Below, in pieces: positions 8,947-17,752 of a DNA stretch of 40,056 nt (positions are counted from its first letter, which is position 1; each line of letters begins with the position of its first letter). This DNA is from Pseudoalteromonas sp. HM-SA03. Lineage in GTDB: Bacteria > Pseudomonadota > Gammaproteobacteria > Enterobacterales > Alteromonadaceae. Under the pieces are notes generated by a model. The model was not told the origin of the DNA and searched no databases. It was given only the letters and a program-made list of their open reading frames with translations. The stretch covers positions 72,447-112,502 of the forward strand of contig NZ_NSDG01000082.1 in assembly GCF_002289345.1 (NCBI RefSeq), written 5' to 3'. Position numbers and translations under genes: made by a program.

Positions 8947-9687
8947 ATGAGTGATTTTAAGCAAATATTGACTCTGGACCGTGCAACTCAGCAGATGCTA
9001 CTCGCGGATGCTAATGCCCTACTGAGTGATAAAACTGCCGAGCAGAGAGTGGCTTGGGCATTGGAAAACTTACCGGATACTCACTTTTTGTCTTCTAGTT
9101 TCGGTATCCAAGCTGCGGTTATGTTACATCTTTTGACTCAGCAGCAGCCTGATATCCCCGTGGTACTTACCGATACGGGCTATTTGTTTCCTGAGACGTA
9201 TCAATTTATTGAGTCACTGTCAGATCGTTTGGCACTCAATCTTAAGATATACCGTGCAAAGCAGAGTCCTGCTTGGCAAGAGGCTGTGTATGGTAAGTTA
9301 TGGGAGCAAGGCGAAGAAGGTATTAAAAAATACAATACGCTAAACAAAGTTGAGCCGATGACTCAAGCGTTACGCGAACTTAGCGCAGGTACTTGGTTCA
9401 GTGGCTTACGTCGTCAGCAATCTTCAACGCGTGCGGATAAGCCAATCGTTGAGCTCAGTCGCGGCACGGTCAAGTTTTACCCTATTATTGATTGGCATAA
9501 TCGTGACGTGTATCAATATCTTACAAAATTTGATTTGCCTTATCATCCGCTCTGGGAACAAGGCTATGTTTCTATGGGGGATGTTCACACCACCCGTAAA
9601 CTTGAGCCTGGCATGACAGAGGAAGAAACACGCTTCTTCGGTCTGAATCGTGAATGTGGGTTGCATATTGATGGTGATGGTATTTAG
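8947..9687 (+). CDS. cysH: Phosphoadenosine phosphosulfate (PAPS) reductase
   Basis: CysH reduces PAPS to sulfite and PAP with thioredoxin as donor. From ATG 8947 the protein is 246 residues, close to E. coli CysH. The open frame extends upstream to a TTG at 8935, but ATG 8947 has a GGATGAG at a good distance and is preferred. Motifs: [17 protein letters not shown] (PP-loop-like nucleotide site), [24 protein letters not shown] and the C-terminal ECGLH with the catalytic Cys. The extra cysteine pairs that hold a 4Fe-4S cluster in APS-type reductases are absent. This marks it as the PAPS type, in agreement with the APS kinase gene cysC at 24061. It is the last gene of cysJIH; I see no clear terminator after it. 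Confidence 0.97.
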   Translation: MSDFKQILTLDRATQQMLLADANALLSDKTAEQRVAWALENLPDTHFLSSSFGIQAAVMLHLLTQQQPDIPVVLTDTGYLFPETYQFIESLSDRLALNLKIYRAKQSPAWQEAVYGKLWEQGEEGIKKYNTLNKVEPMTQALRELSAGTWFSGLRRQQSSTRADKPIVELSRGTVKFYPIIDWHNRDVYQYLTKFDLPYHPLWEQGYVSMGDVHTTRKLEPGMTEEETRFFGLNRECGLHIDGDGI

Positions 9688-9797
9688 ATCCGTAATGTTC
9701 ATTTAGTAGATTTGAGTGTGGCAGGCTTTTTGACTTGGAAATTCCCAGCGATCGGCCATACTTAGTCTATTATTTGTTCAAGGTCTTGGAGGTGGCT

Positions 9798-10559
9798 TTG
9801 ATCTACTTTCCAAAGACGATATTATTATTGCTACTTAGTTGTACTCTGTCTTTTCCCGGCCATGCTAAAACAGCAAAAGAGGGCAAAACATTTATCAACT
9901 TTGCAGTGCAATATTATCCTCCCTTTATTATCGAACATGCCCAAGAGCAGGGCGTACTCATTGATATTTTCGAGCTGTTTGCAGCACAATACCATTACCA
10001 ACCAAATTACCCTGTTTATCCAGAAAAGCGTTCGTCTATAGAAATCGAGCGAGGAAATGTTGATGTGCGGATGGAGTCTGAACATTGGTATCGTGGCACA
10101 ATGCAAATGTGTTGGAGTGAGCCAATTTACACAATCGAAGATGTATTTGTTACACACAAGCAGGCTGAACAATTTGATGTAAACGGCTTCAATGAACATC
10201 TATTTTTAGGTCGATTTGGTTACACCTATCCTCAGTTAGAGCCGTATTTTGACAGTAATTTGCTGCAGCGCAAAGACTATTACTCGGAATTTGATATCTT
10301 ATCCGTGCTTGCAGGCGGAAGTGACAAAAGTCTCGCTTTTTCTATTGTTGGCGAACCAACACTGCGTTGGTTACAGCTGAAATATCCAGTATTAAAAAGT
10401 ACTATCAGCGTGCGCGGCGTTTCGGATGTGGCGCCGTTACAATTGCAGTTTGGTCGCACTCAAAGAGCAAAAAAGTTGTGTGATGACTTTAATCACTTTT
10501 ATGCTGACTTTAAAAAAACGGAGCAATTTAAGCAGATACTGTTAAAGTATGGGCTCTAA
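9798..10559 (+). CDS. Periplasmic solute-binding protein, SBP_bac_3-like
   Basis: A periplasmic binding protein of the amino-acid type. The frame is open from a TTG at 9735, but GGAGG (9788-9792) lies five bases before TTG 9798. That start gives a clean signal peptide, MIYFPKTILLLLLSCTLSFPG ending HA, and a 253-residue protein. The mature part begins with the usual INFAVQYYPPFIIE and GVLIDIFELFAAQY; IERGNVDVRMES and SEPIYTIEDVFV follow, matching the two-lobed fold of family 3 binding proteins. No ABC permease or ATPase gene is near. Many such orphan proteins in this group are annotated only as transporter substrate-binding domain proteins and may not serve a transporter. A GTG at 9792 is a weaker alternative start. 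The ligand is unknown. It overlaps no gene; the DUF4124 gene follows after 13 bp. Confidence 0.8.
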   Translation: MIYFPKTILLLLLSCTLSFPGHAKTAKEGKTFINFAVQYYPPFIIEHAQEQGVLIDIFELFAAQYHYQPNYPVYPEKRSSIEIERGNVDVRMESEHWYRGTMQMCWSEPIYTIEDVFVTHKQAEQFDVNGFNEHLFLGRFGYTYPQLEPYFDSNLLQRKDYYSEFDILSVLAGGSDKSLAFSIVGEPTLRWLQLKYPVLKSTISVRGVSDVAPLQLQFGRTQRAKKLCDDFNHFYADFKKTEQFKQILLKYGL

Positions 10560-10572
10560 GGAAAGTCAGAGT

Positions 10573-11112
10573 ATGAAGATGAAAGCCGCAAGTTACTTGA
10601 TGATTATGATAATGCTGGTGGCGTTAGCCAGTTTATTTGTATTGAAGCGCCCTGATGGAAAACCATGGTTAAGTGTAAATTCTTTGACCAACAAGGTTGA
10701 GCAGCAGGTAACAGAATTAACGGTTCAAGGTGTGACAGCGCTTGATAAAGTAAAAACACACACGAAGAAGCTAGTGAGTGACGACACTCAACAGCCCACA
10801 TCTGGGGTACAAGTATATCGTTGGCAGGACGCAAAAGGGCAATGGCATTACTCAGATAAACCCAATCCAAACGGCGAGTCGCAGCATTATCAACTAGATG
10901 AGCGCAAAATTACCGTGATAGCAGCTGAAGACACAAGCATTCTGAATAAACAGCCAGAGCAAGCCGCAAGTAAAGAAACCGCTTCGGCATTACCAACTGT
11001 ATTAAATCCAAAAGCGGTAAAACAGGTCATGGAGGATGCGAAAAACATCCAACAGCTGATGGATGATAGAACGAAACAGCTCGACAAGGCACTGGAGGAA
11101 AACCAGCGCTAA
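10573..11112 (+). CDS. DUF4124-domain membrane-anchored protein
   Basis: A 179-residue protein from ATG 10573; an in-frame ATG at 10549 overlaps the previous gene, but AAGGAAAG at 10558-10565 favours 10573. Residues 5-21 form one hydrophobic anchor (SYLMIMIMLVALASLFVLK), followed by a mainly helical periplasmic part. A DUF4124 unit of about 30 residues at roughly 80-110 is recognised by VYRWQDAKGQWHYSDKPN. The C-terminal 60 residues are polar and helical (VKQVMEDAKNIQQLMDDRTK), likely coiled. DUF4124 occurs in many gammaproteobacterial envelope proteins of unknown role. It follows the binding-protein gene closely and ends in a stop that overlaps the stop of the convergent oxidoreductase gene. 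Confidence 0.8.
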   Translation: MKMKAASYLMIMIMLVALASLFVLKRPDGKPWLSVNSLTNKVEQQVTELTVQGVTALDKVKTHTKKLVSDDTQQPTSGVQVYRWQDAKGQWHYSDKPNPNGESQHYQLDERKITVIAAEDTSILNKQPEQAASKETASALPTVLNPKAVKQVMEDAKNIQQLMDDRTKQLDKALEENQR

Positions 11113-12194
11113 AGTCGTTGTTCAATATATTCAGCAATGGCAAGACTTGCAGTCAGTCCCGGTGACTCAATCGCCATTAAGTTAACAAAGCCTGATATTC
11201 CATGGTTTGCCTCGAACTGGATTACAAAGTCGCTTTGCCGATCTTTGCTTAATTTAGGTCTTATCCCAGTGTAATCCGCTGTGAGCCTACTCTCATCCAG
11301 AGTCGGCCAGTATCGCTTTATTGCGGTGACAAAGCGCGCTTTTTGGGAGTCATCAAACTGATAATCTATGTTTTCAATATAGTCGGTATCAGGGCCAAAC
11401 TTGAGTTGCCCAGCTAAATCCAATGTCGCGTGTACGCCTAATCCATGCGTGTTAGGGAGAGGGTAGATGAGCTGTTGAAAAGGGTGCTTACCTTGGTAGC
11501 GATAGTAACGGCCGCGACAATAATAGGCGATGGCTTTGTCGCTATCACCGGTAATTTTATTGAGTACATCAGGGGCGTTCAGCCCAGCGCTGTTTATCAG
11601 CTGGCTACAGCCCATTTCGAACTGCTCGCCATCGCAGCGCAACGCAACAATAAAATCACTGCCTAATTGCTGTGCGTGCATAAACTCACTTTGCGTCGCA
11701 ACAATCCCCCCATTACTTTCAATCTCAGCGATGAGTGACAGCATAAATTGGTGGCTGTCTACAATACCGGTGGAGGGAGAGAATAGTGCGCTATGTATTT
11801 TCAAATAGCTGAGCTGTTGCTCGATGGTCTTGGATGAAGCAAAGTCAAGATCCGTGACAGAGTTAGCGTGGGCACGCGTCTTTATTTGTTCTAAGCTTTG
11901 CGCTTCCTCTTCGGTTGTCGCAACAATGAATTTACCGAGTCGCTGAAAGGGGATGTTTAGCTGTTCACAGTGTGTGTAAAGGAGTGCTTTTCCTCGAATG
12001 CAGAGCTGGTGCTTTAAGCTACCATAAGGGTAGTAAATGCCCGCATGGATCACTTCGCTATTACGGCTACTCGTATGCTCACCCACACGAGATTCTTTAT
12101 CGATAACAATAACGCTGCGGCTATGGCTGAGTTTTGCTGCTATTGCTAAGCCTACAACGCCAGCGCCAATAATTAGGGTGTCGACCTTTTCCAC
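11109..12194 (-). CDS. FAD-dependent oxidoreductase, L-2-hydroxyglutarate oxidase (LhgO)-like
   Basis: A DAO-superfamily flavoprotein. The frame opens at 12254, but the GTG at 12194 gives VEKVDTLIIGAGVVGLAIA, with an AAGG about ten bases upstream, and places the FAD dinucleotide motif at the N-terminus as usual. That start yields 361 residues. Motifs: GAGVVGLAIAAKLS (Rossmann), VIDKE, SSRNSEVIHAGIYYPYGSLK (substrate and flavin region typical of the LhgO/L2HGDH group), a GIVDS strand, and the closing GIRPKL and GLTASLAIAEYI. L-2-hydroxyglutarate oxidation is the likely reaction by family resemblance, but related enzymes use other 2-hydroxy acids. It is convergent with the DUF4124 gene, with a 4-bp overlap of stop regions, and upstream of it lies a small membrane protein gene on the same strand. 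Confidence 0.82.
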   Translation of the reverse strand: MEKVDTLIIGAGVVGLAIAAKLSHSRSVIVIDKESRVGEHTSSRNSEVIHAGIYYPYGSLKHQLCIRGKALLYTHCEQLNIPFQRLGKFIVATTEEEAQSLEQIKTRAHANSVTDLDFASSKTIEQQLSYLKIHSALFSPSTGIVDSHQFMLSLIAEIESNGGIVATQSEFMHAQQLGSDFIVALRCDGEQFEMGCSQLINSAGLNAPDVLNKITGDSDKAIAYYCRGRYYRYQGKHPFQQLIYPLPNTHGLGVHATLDLAGQLKFGPDTDYIENIDYQFDDSQKARFVTAIKRYWPTLDESRLTADYTGIRPKLSKDRQSDFVIQFEANHGISGFVNLMAIESPGLTASLAIAEYIEQRL

Positions 12195-12265
12195 AAACTG
12201 AGTACCTTCATAAACGTAGACGCTCAGGGTGCAGTAAAACCAACCCAATATCAAGCTGGTATACG

Positions 12266-12484
12266 CTAATCTCGGTGCTCTCGACGCATTAGCAAAATGG
12301 TCAGATATATTTTAGTCGGTAAAGAACAAATGAGACCGAGCGCGACACAGCTCGCACCAATTATAAAGCCGCTCGGGCCTAAATCATTTAACCAGTCGCT
12401 CGTTAACATGGTGTGGCCCGTGAAAATTAAAATCAATCCAGTCACGATGAGCATATGTAGAGGCCAAAGCCTTGGAGTTGACAC
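12266..12484 (-). CDS. Small two-helix membrane protein
   Basis: A 72-residue protein starting at a GTG (12484-12482), with GAGGT seven bases upstream. Two hydrophobic segments lie at about 9-25 (PLHMLIVTGLILIFTGH) and 37-62 (GPSGFIIGASCVALGLICS, then IYLTILLM), followed by a charged tail RREHRD. The pattern fits a small inner-membrane protein with both ends in the cytoplasm. I do not recognise a family. It lies between the thioesterase and the oxidoreductase genes, same strand, with a 71-bp gap to the oxidoreductase GTG and a 77-bp gap from the thioesterase, so the three may be co-transcribed. The good ribosome binding site and membrane pattern are the main evidence that it is real. Confidence 0.6.
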   Translation of the reverse strand: MSTPRLWPLHMLIVTGLILIFTGHTMLTSDWLNDLGPSGFIIGASCVALGLICSLPTKIYLTILLMRREHRD

Positions 12485-12561
12485 AGCGCTACCTCACTAT
12501 TCTTTGTGTTGCAACAATAATGAGGTGGGTTTGACTTTTTGTAGTTGTGATAGATCAAGTT

Positions 12562-12999
12562 TTAGCGTGATACTACGGCGGCGGTCATTCTGGAAATGCA
12601 GCATAGTTCATTGCGACTGTTTGTGATGCGGATCTCCCATACAGATGAACGTTTTCCTAGGTGCACCGGCTTAGCAATAGCTGTGAGCATGCCTGTTCTC
12701 GATGCTTTTAAGTGATTAGCATTGATCTCTTGCCCTACACAGTAGAATTGTTCGGTATCTACAACAAAGTTTGCTGCGTAACTTGCAACGGTTTCCGCTA
12801 AAGCAACGTTTGCGCCGCCATGGACCATACCCATGGGGTTGTGATGTTTAGGAATCGCAGGCATAGTCGCAACTAAGTAGTCGTCACCCACCTCGCTGAT
12901 TTCTATTCCTAACGTTTTCATAAGCGTACCTTTACCTGTCATGCCGTCTTCCAGTTTTTTGCATAACTCTACACTTACGGGTTTGAACCAGATTGCCAT
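12562..12999 (-). CDS. Hotdog-fold acyl-CoA thioesterase, YdiI/MenI-like
   Basis: A 145-residue hotdog thioesterase, clearly of the YdiI group; E. coli YdiI (MenI) hydrolyses 1,4-dihydroxy-2-naphthoyl-CoA in menaquinone synthesis. Key residues: HGGANVALAET at 60-70, with His60 and the catalytic Glu69; QEINANHLKASRTG; KPVHLGKRSSVWEI; and a C-terminal strand LCCISRMTAAVV, each matching YdiI position for position in pattern. No men gene is present in the window. The substrate could be DHNA-CoA or another aryl or acyl-CoA, and the family also includes broad-range enzymes. Start ATG 12999 is 96 bp from the divergent outer-membrane gene. Family secure, substrate inferred. Confidence 0.88.
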   Translation of the reverse strand: MAIWFKPVSVELCKKLEDGMTGKGTLMKTLGIEISEVGDDYLVATMPAIPKHHNPMGMVHGGANVALAETVASYAANFVVDTEQFYCVGQEINANHLKASRTGMLTAIAKPVHLGKRSSVWEIRITNSRNELCCISRMTAAVVSR

Positions 13000-13095
13000 A
13001 CTTGTCTCTCTTTTAAATACATATGCTTACATTTTTTTACTATGGCGGTTTTTTTTCACAGTTACAATCGTTGCCTTGATATGAAGGGGGGAATT

Positions 13096-13857
13096 ATGAA
13101 GGCATTATCACTGATCGGGCTGTTATTTTATTCAGGATTTAGTATGGCTAATTCTCACGAAATAAGCGTTGGCTTTGGTGAATTCTTAGAAGTTGAAGAG
13201 GGATTCTTGGGCGTTCAGTATCGACACTACCTTACTGAGTTAGAGAATGATGGTACACCCTATGGTTTACAGGGGTATCTGCAAAAGAGTAACAACTTCT
13301 CTGTAGGCGGTTTTAGAAATGATGATTGGCATCTTTACCAAGCTGATGCTGAATTTTTTATTGGGCGCGATTGGCGAGTTGCTGTTGATGTAACCCAATT
13401 TAGAGATGACTCTGCACTTTTTACTGCGACGCGAGATACGATAGCGTTGGTACAAGTGGGACGTTTTGTTAGTGAGAATATGCAGCTTGGTGTTACGCTC
13501 ATCGGTGAGCGCTCAGAATTTGATAATTATGGAATGGATGAACGAGAAACAGAAACGGCAATAGCGCCATTTTTTCGTTATACAGAGATTGATAACGGTG
13601 TTGGATGGGATGTAAAAATGCAAAAAGTCGCAGCCGACATCGATTTTTGGCAGATCCATGCTGGTTATTATTTGGCTAAGGACTGGCAGGTGTCTGTATC
13701 AGCTCGATTACGTGAAGATGATTTTGATCAATCGGTAGTGGAATTACAGACCGATTATTGGTTTAGTTCACAATCGGCACTGAAGTTTGGAATTGGCAGT
13801 GCGCTTGATGATGGTGGCATCAATACCATTACGCTGATTTACACTCGCAGGTTTTAG
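13096..13857 (+). CDS. Putative outer-membrane beta-barrel protein
   Basis: From ATG 13096 the product is 253 residues. The open frame begins earlier at 13042, but a GGGGGGA five bases before 13096 and the signal peptide MKALSLIGLLFYSGFSMANS fix the start. After cleavage the protein is acidic. It consists of alternating hydrophobic and polar strands (EISVGFGEFLEVEEGFLGVQYR; NMQLGVTLIGERSEF; WQVSVSARLRED; SALKFGIGSA) and ends in a strand terminating with Phe (LIYTRRF), the usual C-terminal signal for the BAM machinery. I count about eight to ten likely strands, so a small barrel or porin-like protein. No specific family is recognised and no partner gene is adjacent. A strong terminator directly follows. 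Confidence 0.7.
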   Translation: MKALSLIGLLFYSGFSMANSHEISVGFGEFLEVEEGFLGVQYRHYLTELENDGTPYGLQGYLQKSNNFSVGGFRNDDWHLYQADAEFFIGRDWRVAVDVTQFRDDSALFTATRDTIALVQVGRFVSENMQLGVTLIGERSEFDNYGMDERETETAIAPFFRYTEIDNGVGWDVKMQKVAADIDFWQIHAGYYLAKDWQVSVSARLREDDFDQSVVELQTDYWFSSQSALKFGIGSALDDGGINTITLIYTRRF

Positions 13858-13881
13858 AAAAGACGGGCGGTGCCGTCTTTT
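13858..13881. terminator. Bidirectional intrinsic terminator
   Basis: Perfect 9-bp arms AAAAGACGG and CCGTCTTTT enclose a GCGGTG loop. The first arm starts right after the stop of the barrel gene. The A and T runs let it also terminate acnA transcripts from the other strand. Confidence 0.92.
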
Positions 13882-13906
13882 CCATTAAAGTATTGCCAAA
13901 AGAGAC

Positions 13907-16642
13907 CTATAACATTTGCCTCAATACATACTGCAAAATACCGCCATGTTGGTAGTACTCCCACTCTTTAGGGGTATCGATCCGGATATCCGCCGAAAAC
14001 TTGATTTCTTTGCCATCCGCATTTGTTGCCGTGACTATCACTTCGGTTGATGTGTCGTATATCCCTTCAATTTCAAACGCTTCTTCGCCAGTTAATCCCA
14101 GCTCTTCGTGGCCATCATTCGATTTAAATTGTAGCGGTAAAACCCCCATACCAATGAGGTTTGAACGGTGAATACGCTCGTAGCTTTTAGCAAGTACGGC
14201 TTTAATCCCAAGTAGTAAAGACCCTTTAGCGGCCCAGTCTCGTGATGAACCCGTGCCGTACTCACTGCCCGCGAGCACAACGAGTGGCGTATTACGCTGC
14301 TGGTATTGCTCTGCCGCATCGAAAATACTCATAAGTTCGCCCTCAGGTAATAGGCGAGTAATACCACCTTCGGTACCCGGAGCCAATTGATTGCGTAAAC
14401 GTACGTTTGCAAACGTACCTCGCATCATGACTTCGTGGTTACCACGACGCGAACCATAAGAGTTAAAATCAGCTTGTTTCACTCCTTGCGCTTGTAAATA
14501 CTCCCCAGCTGGTGCCGAAGCTTTAATATTACCTGCTGGAGAAATGTGATCAGTCGTCACTGAGTCGCCCAGTTTGGCGAGACAGCGTGCGCCTTTGATA
14601 CTGGGGATCCCTGGCGGCTCTTTACTCATATCATCAAAGAAAGGGGCTTTTCGTATATAAGTAGATCTATCTTGCCAATCATAGCGTTCACTCTGATTTA
14701 CCGCGATTTGTTGCCAATGTTGGTCGCCTTGGTAAACGTCTGCATAGTTCTTCTCAAACATGGCTTGTGTGACTGTCTGAGACACAAGTTCACTGACTTC
14801 AGAGACCGATGGCCAAATGTCTTTTAAGAACACATCCTGGCCATCTTCGGTTTGGCACAATGGCTCATTGTAGACATCGATATCAGTGCGACCTGCAAGT
14901 GCATAGGCAACAACAAGTGGCGGCGAGGCGAGGAAGTTCATTTTGACATCTTGGTGGATCCGTCCCTCAAAGTTACGGTTTCCTGATAAGATGGAACTGA
15001 CAACCAGCTGATGTTTAACGATGGCTTCGTTAATTTCTTTCGGTAAGGGACCTGAGTTGCCGATACAAGTCGTACAGCCATAGCCCACTAAATCAAAACC
15101 TAGCTCTGCAAGTGGTTCCAATAGGTCGGCTTGTTTTAGGTAATCGGTAACTACTTTTGAGCCTGGAGCCAATGAGGTTTTCACCCAAGGCTTAGGTTTT
15201 AAGCCAAGTGTCTTTGCTTTTTGTGCAACAAGGCCAGCGGCAAGAATAACACTTGGGTTAGAGGTGTTTGTGCAACTGGTGATGGCGGCAATAACACAGG
15301 TGCCATCGACCAATTCAAACTCTTGATCTTTAAATGTAACCTTACCGACGCCAAGCGTCGCGGGCTCATCTTGATCAACTCGAGAAGTCCCGCCTTCACC
15401 AACAGTGCGAGCTTCATCTTGATCTGACACGGCTTTTTTTTCACTGCGCTCATGTTGGAATTCACCTAAATGGGCTTGAATTGTTTTGCCTGCGTCATTG
15501 AGAGGAATTCTATCTTGTGGTCGCTTTGGACCTGCAAGGCTTGGAACCACTGTCGCTAAGTCTAGTGTCAGTACGTCGGTGTAAAGTGGTTCATCTCCTG
15601 GTTCTCGCCACATGCCTTGATGTTTGGCATAACCTTCGATTAATGCAATTTTTTCTTCATCACGATTGGTTAGTCGTAGATACTCCAAGGTTTCGTTATC
15701 AATGGGGAAAATACCGCAGGTTGCCCCATATTCAGGTGCCATGTTGGCGATGGTGGCACGATCGGCAAGTGGTAAGTCTGCTAAACCATCACCAAAGAAT
15801 TCGACAAACTTACCCACTACGCCGTGTTCACGTAGCATTTGTGTCACGGTGAGTACCAGATCGGTTGCGGTTGTGCCTTCAGGTAACTGTCCTTCCAGTT
15901 TAAAACCAACGACCTGAGGAATGAGCAGCGAAATTGGCTGACCAAGCATGGCGGCTTCGGCCTCAATGCCGCCTACGCCCCAACCTAAAATGCCAAGACC
16001 GTTGATCATTGTGGTATGAGAGTCAGTTCCCACTAATGTGTCAGGGTAGGCGAATGGCATACCATCGATTTCTTTTTCGAATACGACACGTGCTAAATAC
16101 TCTAGGTTAACTTGGTGCACGATCCCGGTTGCGGGTGGCACCACTTTTAGATTGTCAAACGCGCCTTGCCCCCAGCGCAAAAATTCATAGCGCTCTTTGT
16201 TGCGTTGGTACTCTAACTTAGCATTAAGGTCAAAGGCACCATCGTGGCCATATTCGTCTACTTGTACTGAGTGGTCTATGACCATTTCAGCGGGTGATAA
16301 GGGGTTGATTTTATTTGGATCGCCGCCGAGTTTTGCCATAGCGTCACGCATTGCTGCAAGATCCACGATGGCTGGTACGCCTGTGAAGTCTTGCATTACG
16401 ACGCGCGCGGGCGTAAAAGCAACTTCTTTACTTGGTTTATCTTCCGGCTTCCAGTTGAGCAAGGCATCGATGTCTTGTGCAGTCACGTTTTTGCCATCTT
16501 CATGACGCAGTAAATTTTCTAATAAAATTTTAAGCGAAAACGGTAATCTTCTTGCCCTATCGCTTAAAGCTGGAAGTGAGTGAATATGGACCTGACGCTC
16601 GCCGACGGTAAGCTGAGTCAGGGTGTTATATGAATTATTCAT
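13907..16642 (-). CDS. acnA: Aconitate hydratase A
   Basis: Aconitase converts citrate to isocitrate in the TCA cycle by means of a 4Fe-4S cluster. The open frame begins at 16711, but ATG 16642 follows AAGGAAAGGG at good spacing and begins MNNSYNTLTQLTVG, as AcnA proteins do. That gives 911 residues, about 20 more than E. coli AcnA. Cluster cysteines appear in AAITSCTNTSNPSV and GYGCTTCIGNSGPLP. Other active-site stretches are RVVMQDFTGVPA, DHSVQVDEYG, GTDSHTTMINGLG, APGSKVVTDYL and, in the swivelling C-terminal domain, GSEYGTGSSRDWAAKG. The extra length is a linker before the first cluster cysteine that carries two copies of a DQDE-x2-T-x-G-x-G motif, 16 residues apart. It is a single gene, convergent with the barrel gene. 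Confidence 0.97.
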   Translation of the reverse strand: MNNSYNTLTQLTVGERQVHIHSLPALSDRARRLPFSLKILLENLLRHEDGKNVTAQDIDALLNWKPEDKPSKEVAFTPARVVMQDFTGVPAIVDLAAMRDAMAKLGGDPNKINPLSPAEMVIDHSVQVDEYGHDGAFDLNAKLEYQRNKERYEFLRWGQGAFDNLKVVPPATGIVHQVNLEYLARVVFEKEIDGMPFAYPDTLVGTDSHTTMINGLGILGWGVGGIEAEAAMLGQPISLLIPQVVGFKLEGQLPEGTTATDLVLTVTQMLREHGVVGKFVEFFGDGLADLPLADRATIANMAPEYGATCGIFPIDNETLEYLRLTNRDEEKIALIEGYAKHQGMWREPGDEPLYTDVLTLDLATVVPSLAGPKRPQDRIPLNDAGKTIQAHLGEFQHERSEKKAVSDQDEARTVGEGGTSRVDQDEPATLGVGKVTFKDQEFELVDGTCVIAAITSCTNTSNPSVILAAGLVAQKAKTLGLKPKPWVKTSLAPGSKVVTDYLKQADLLEPLAELGFDLVGYGCTTCIGNSGPLPKEINEAIVKHQLVVSSILSGNRNFEGRIHQDVKMNFLASPPLVVAYALAGRTDIDVYNEPLCQTEDGQDVFLKDIWPSVSEVSELVSQTVTQAMFEKNYADVYQGDQHWQQIAVNQSERYDWQDRSTYIRKAPFFDDMSKEPPGIPSIKGARCLAKLGDSVTTDHISPAGNIKASAPAGEYLQAQGVKQADFNSYGSRRGNHEVMMRGTFANVRLRNQLAPGTEGGITRLLPEGELMSIFDAAEQYQQRNTPLVVLAGSEYGTGSSRDWAAKGSLLLGIKAVLAKSYERIHRSNLIGMGVLPLQFKSNDGHEELGLTGEEAFEIEGIYDTSTEVIVTATNADGKEIKFSADIRIDTPKEWEYYQHGGILQYVLRQML

Positions 16643-16834
16643 GCTTGACCCTTTCCTTATACCAACTGCACTTAAGATTTGCTCTATATAAGAGGGGAGT
16701 AGAGCATCCAATTAAATGAATTGGTTTTGTTCTAAAAATGCATAACAAGGTGCATAGAATGTACCAGTTGCAGACTTGCCGTTTTTTTGTACTGCTATAG
16801 TCCTAGTGTTGATTGGACACTTTTTCAAGGGGGA

Positions 16835-16863
16835 AGTGCACTTTCGCGAAGCATCGGTGCACT
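16835..16863. promoter_or_regulatory. Inverted repeat in the acnA upstream region
   Basis: Arms AGTGCAC (16835-16841) and GTGCACT (16857-16863) are separated by 15 bases, in the 268-bp gap between the S4-domain gene and acnA. It could be an operator for acnA or an mRNA hairpin at the end of the S4 gene. The rest of the gap shows nothing I can call. Confidence 0.35.
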
Positions 16864-16910
16864 AAAAAGGTGAGCATTTTTGTAATTAAATACGTCAGCG
16901 TGTGAGATTG

Positions 16911-17279
16911 CTAGCCAAAGGAAATGGGTTTTCGGCCTGTATTTTTGTCCACTTGTGTGTAAGATTTTCCTGACTTTTGTCGTTTTTTCTTACTCGGCGT
17001 TGGTGCCGTTTCGGCGCGTGGAGTGGCAACTGCACGCGGTTGCGGCGTTGCATCAGGTGCTAAGGTTAAATGAAATTCATCACCATCAAAATGCAGAATA
17101 TCGCCTGAATAAATCTTTTTACGTTTTTGCGTACATATTTCATCGTTGACTGCTACATAACCTTCAGTGATCAATAACTTAGCATGTCCACCAGTTTCTG
17201 CTAAGTCGAGCACTTTCAAAAGGTTACACAATTCTATCGGCTCTTCTTCGAGCTCAATTTCAATAAACCCATCTTGCAT
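16911..17279 (-). CDS. S4-domain RNA-binding protein (YbcJ-like) with basic tail
   Basis: A 122-residue protein from ATG 17279; an ATG at 17285 is in frame, but the GAGG sits only two bases from it and eight from 17279. Residues about 1-70 form an S4 fold as in E. coli YbcJ: IELCNLLKVLDLAETGGHAKLLITEGYVAVND, then KRKKIYSGDILHFDG. S4 domains bind structured RNA, often rRNA. The C-terminal 45 residues are rich in Pro, Ala, Lys and Arg and presumably disordered (SKKKRQKSGKSYTQ); YbcJ itself lacks such a long tail. It is likely to bind RNA or ribosomes in the cytoplasm; no specific target is known. Divergent from the small gene at 17478. Confidence 0.85.
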   Translation of the reverse strand: MQDGFIEIELEEEPIELCNLLKVLDLAETGGHAKLLITEGYVAVNDEICTQKRKKIYSGDILHFDGDEFHLTLAPDATPQPRAVATPRAETAPTPSKKKRQKSGKSYTQVDKNTGRKPISFG

Positions 17280-17477
17280 TTTCATAACCTCAACATGCCG
17301 TATTTACCTAACACAGCCAGTGTCTTATTGCCTTATACGACAGTATATAAAATTACTGCGGTGAATGACGAAACTTTTTCGTTAAATCCGGGGTCTTTAA
17401 CATTACTGAAGCATTTGGTGTGTATCTTGCACGCCGTCCACGCGATTTGTTTTTATCAGTATTTTATGGAGGCAACG

Positions 17478-17747
17478 ATGGGTATTCGCACAGCATTAAG
17501 AAAAGAGCTTATGAATGTAGATAAGACAGATCTAATGACCGCGGATGATGTACGTCACTATGTCAATGAGTCTCTCACACAAGCCAAGGATAAGCTTTCT
17601 GTCATCTCCCGATTTAATGAGCATCATAGTCAGGTGCAAGCAGGGCTGCCAAGTCAGGAACTACACCTACGTCATCAACAGCATCGATTGTTTAAAGATA
17701 TTCTTTACCCTAAATCTTCTGTTGAAAATTGGTTGTCTAGGTGTTAA
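17478..17747 (+). CDS. Unrecognised 89-residue helical protein
   Basis: I do not recognise this protein. The open frame extends upstream to 17274, into the divergent S4 gene, but GGAGG at 17468-17472 five bases before ATG 17478 fixes a start giving 89 residues. The product is soluble, polar and mostly helical: MGIRTALRKELMNVDKTDLM, then DDVRHYVNESLTQAKDKLS and HLRHQQHRLFKDIL, ending SVENWLSRC. There is no signal peptide or membrane segment. Histidines are frequent (HYV, EHHS, LHLRHQQHR) but without a clear metal motif. It stands alone between the S4 gene and a lipoprotein gene. The good ribosome binding site supports a real gene. Confidence 0.6.
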   Translation: MGIRTALRKELMNVDKTDLMTADDVRHYVNESLTQAKDKLSVISRFNEHHSQVQAGLPSQELHLRHQQHRLFKDILYPKSSVENWLSRC

Positions 17748-17752
17748 TTTGA

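Noticed and set aside
16738..16800. Short plus-strand frame upstream of acnA (MHNKVHRMYQ...)
   Set aside because: No ribosome binding site, no neighbour link, and composition like intergenic DNA.
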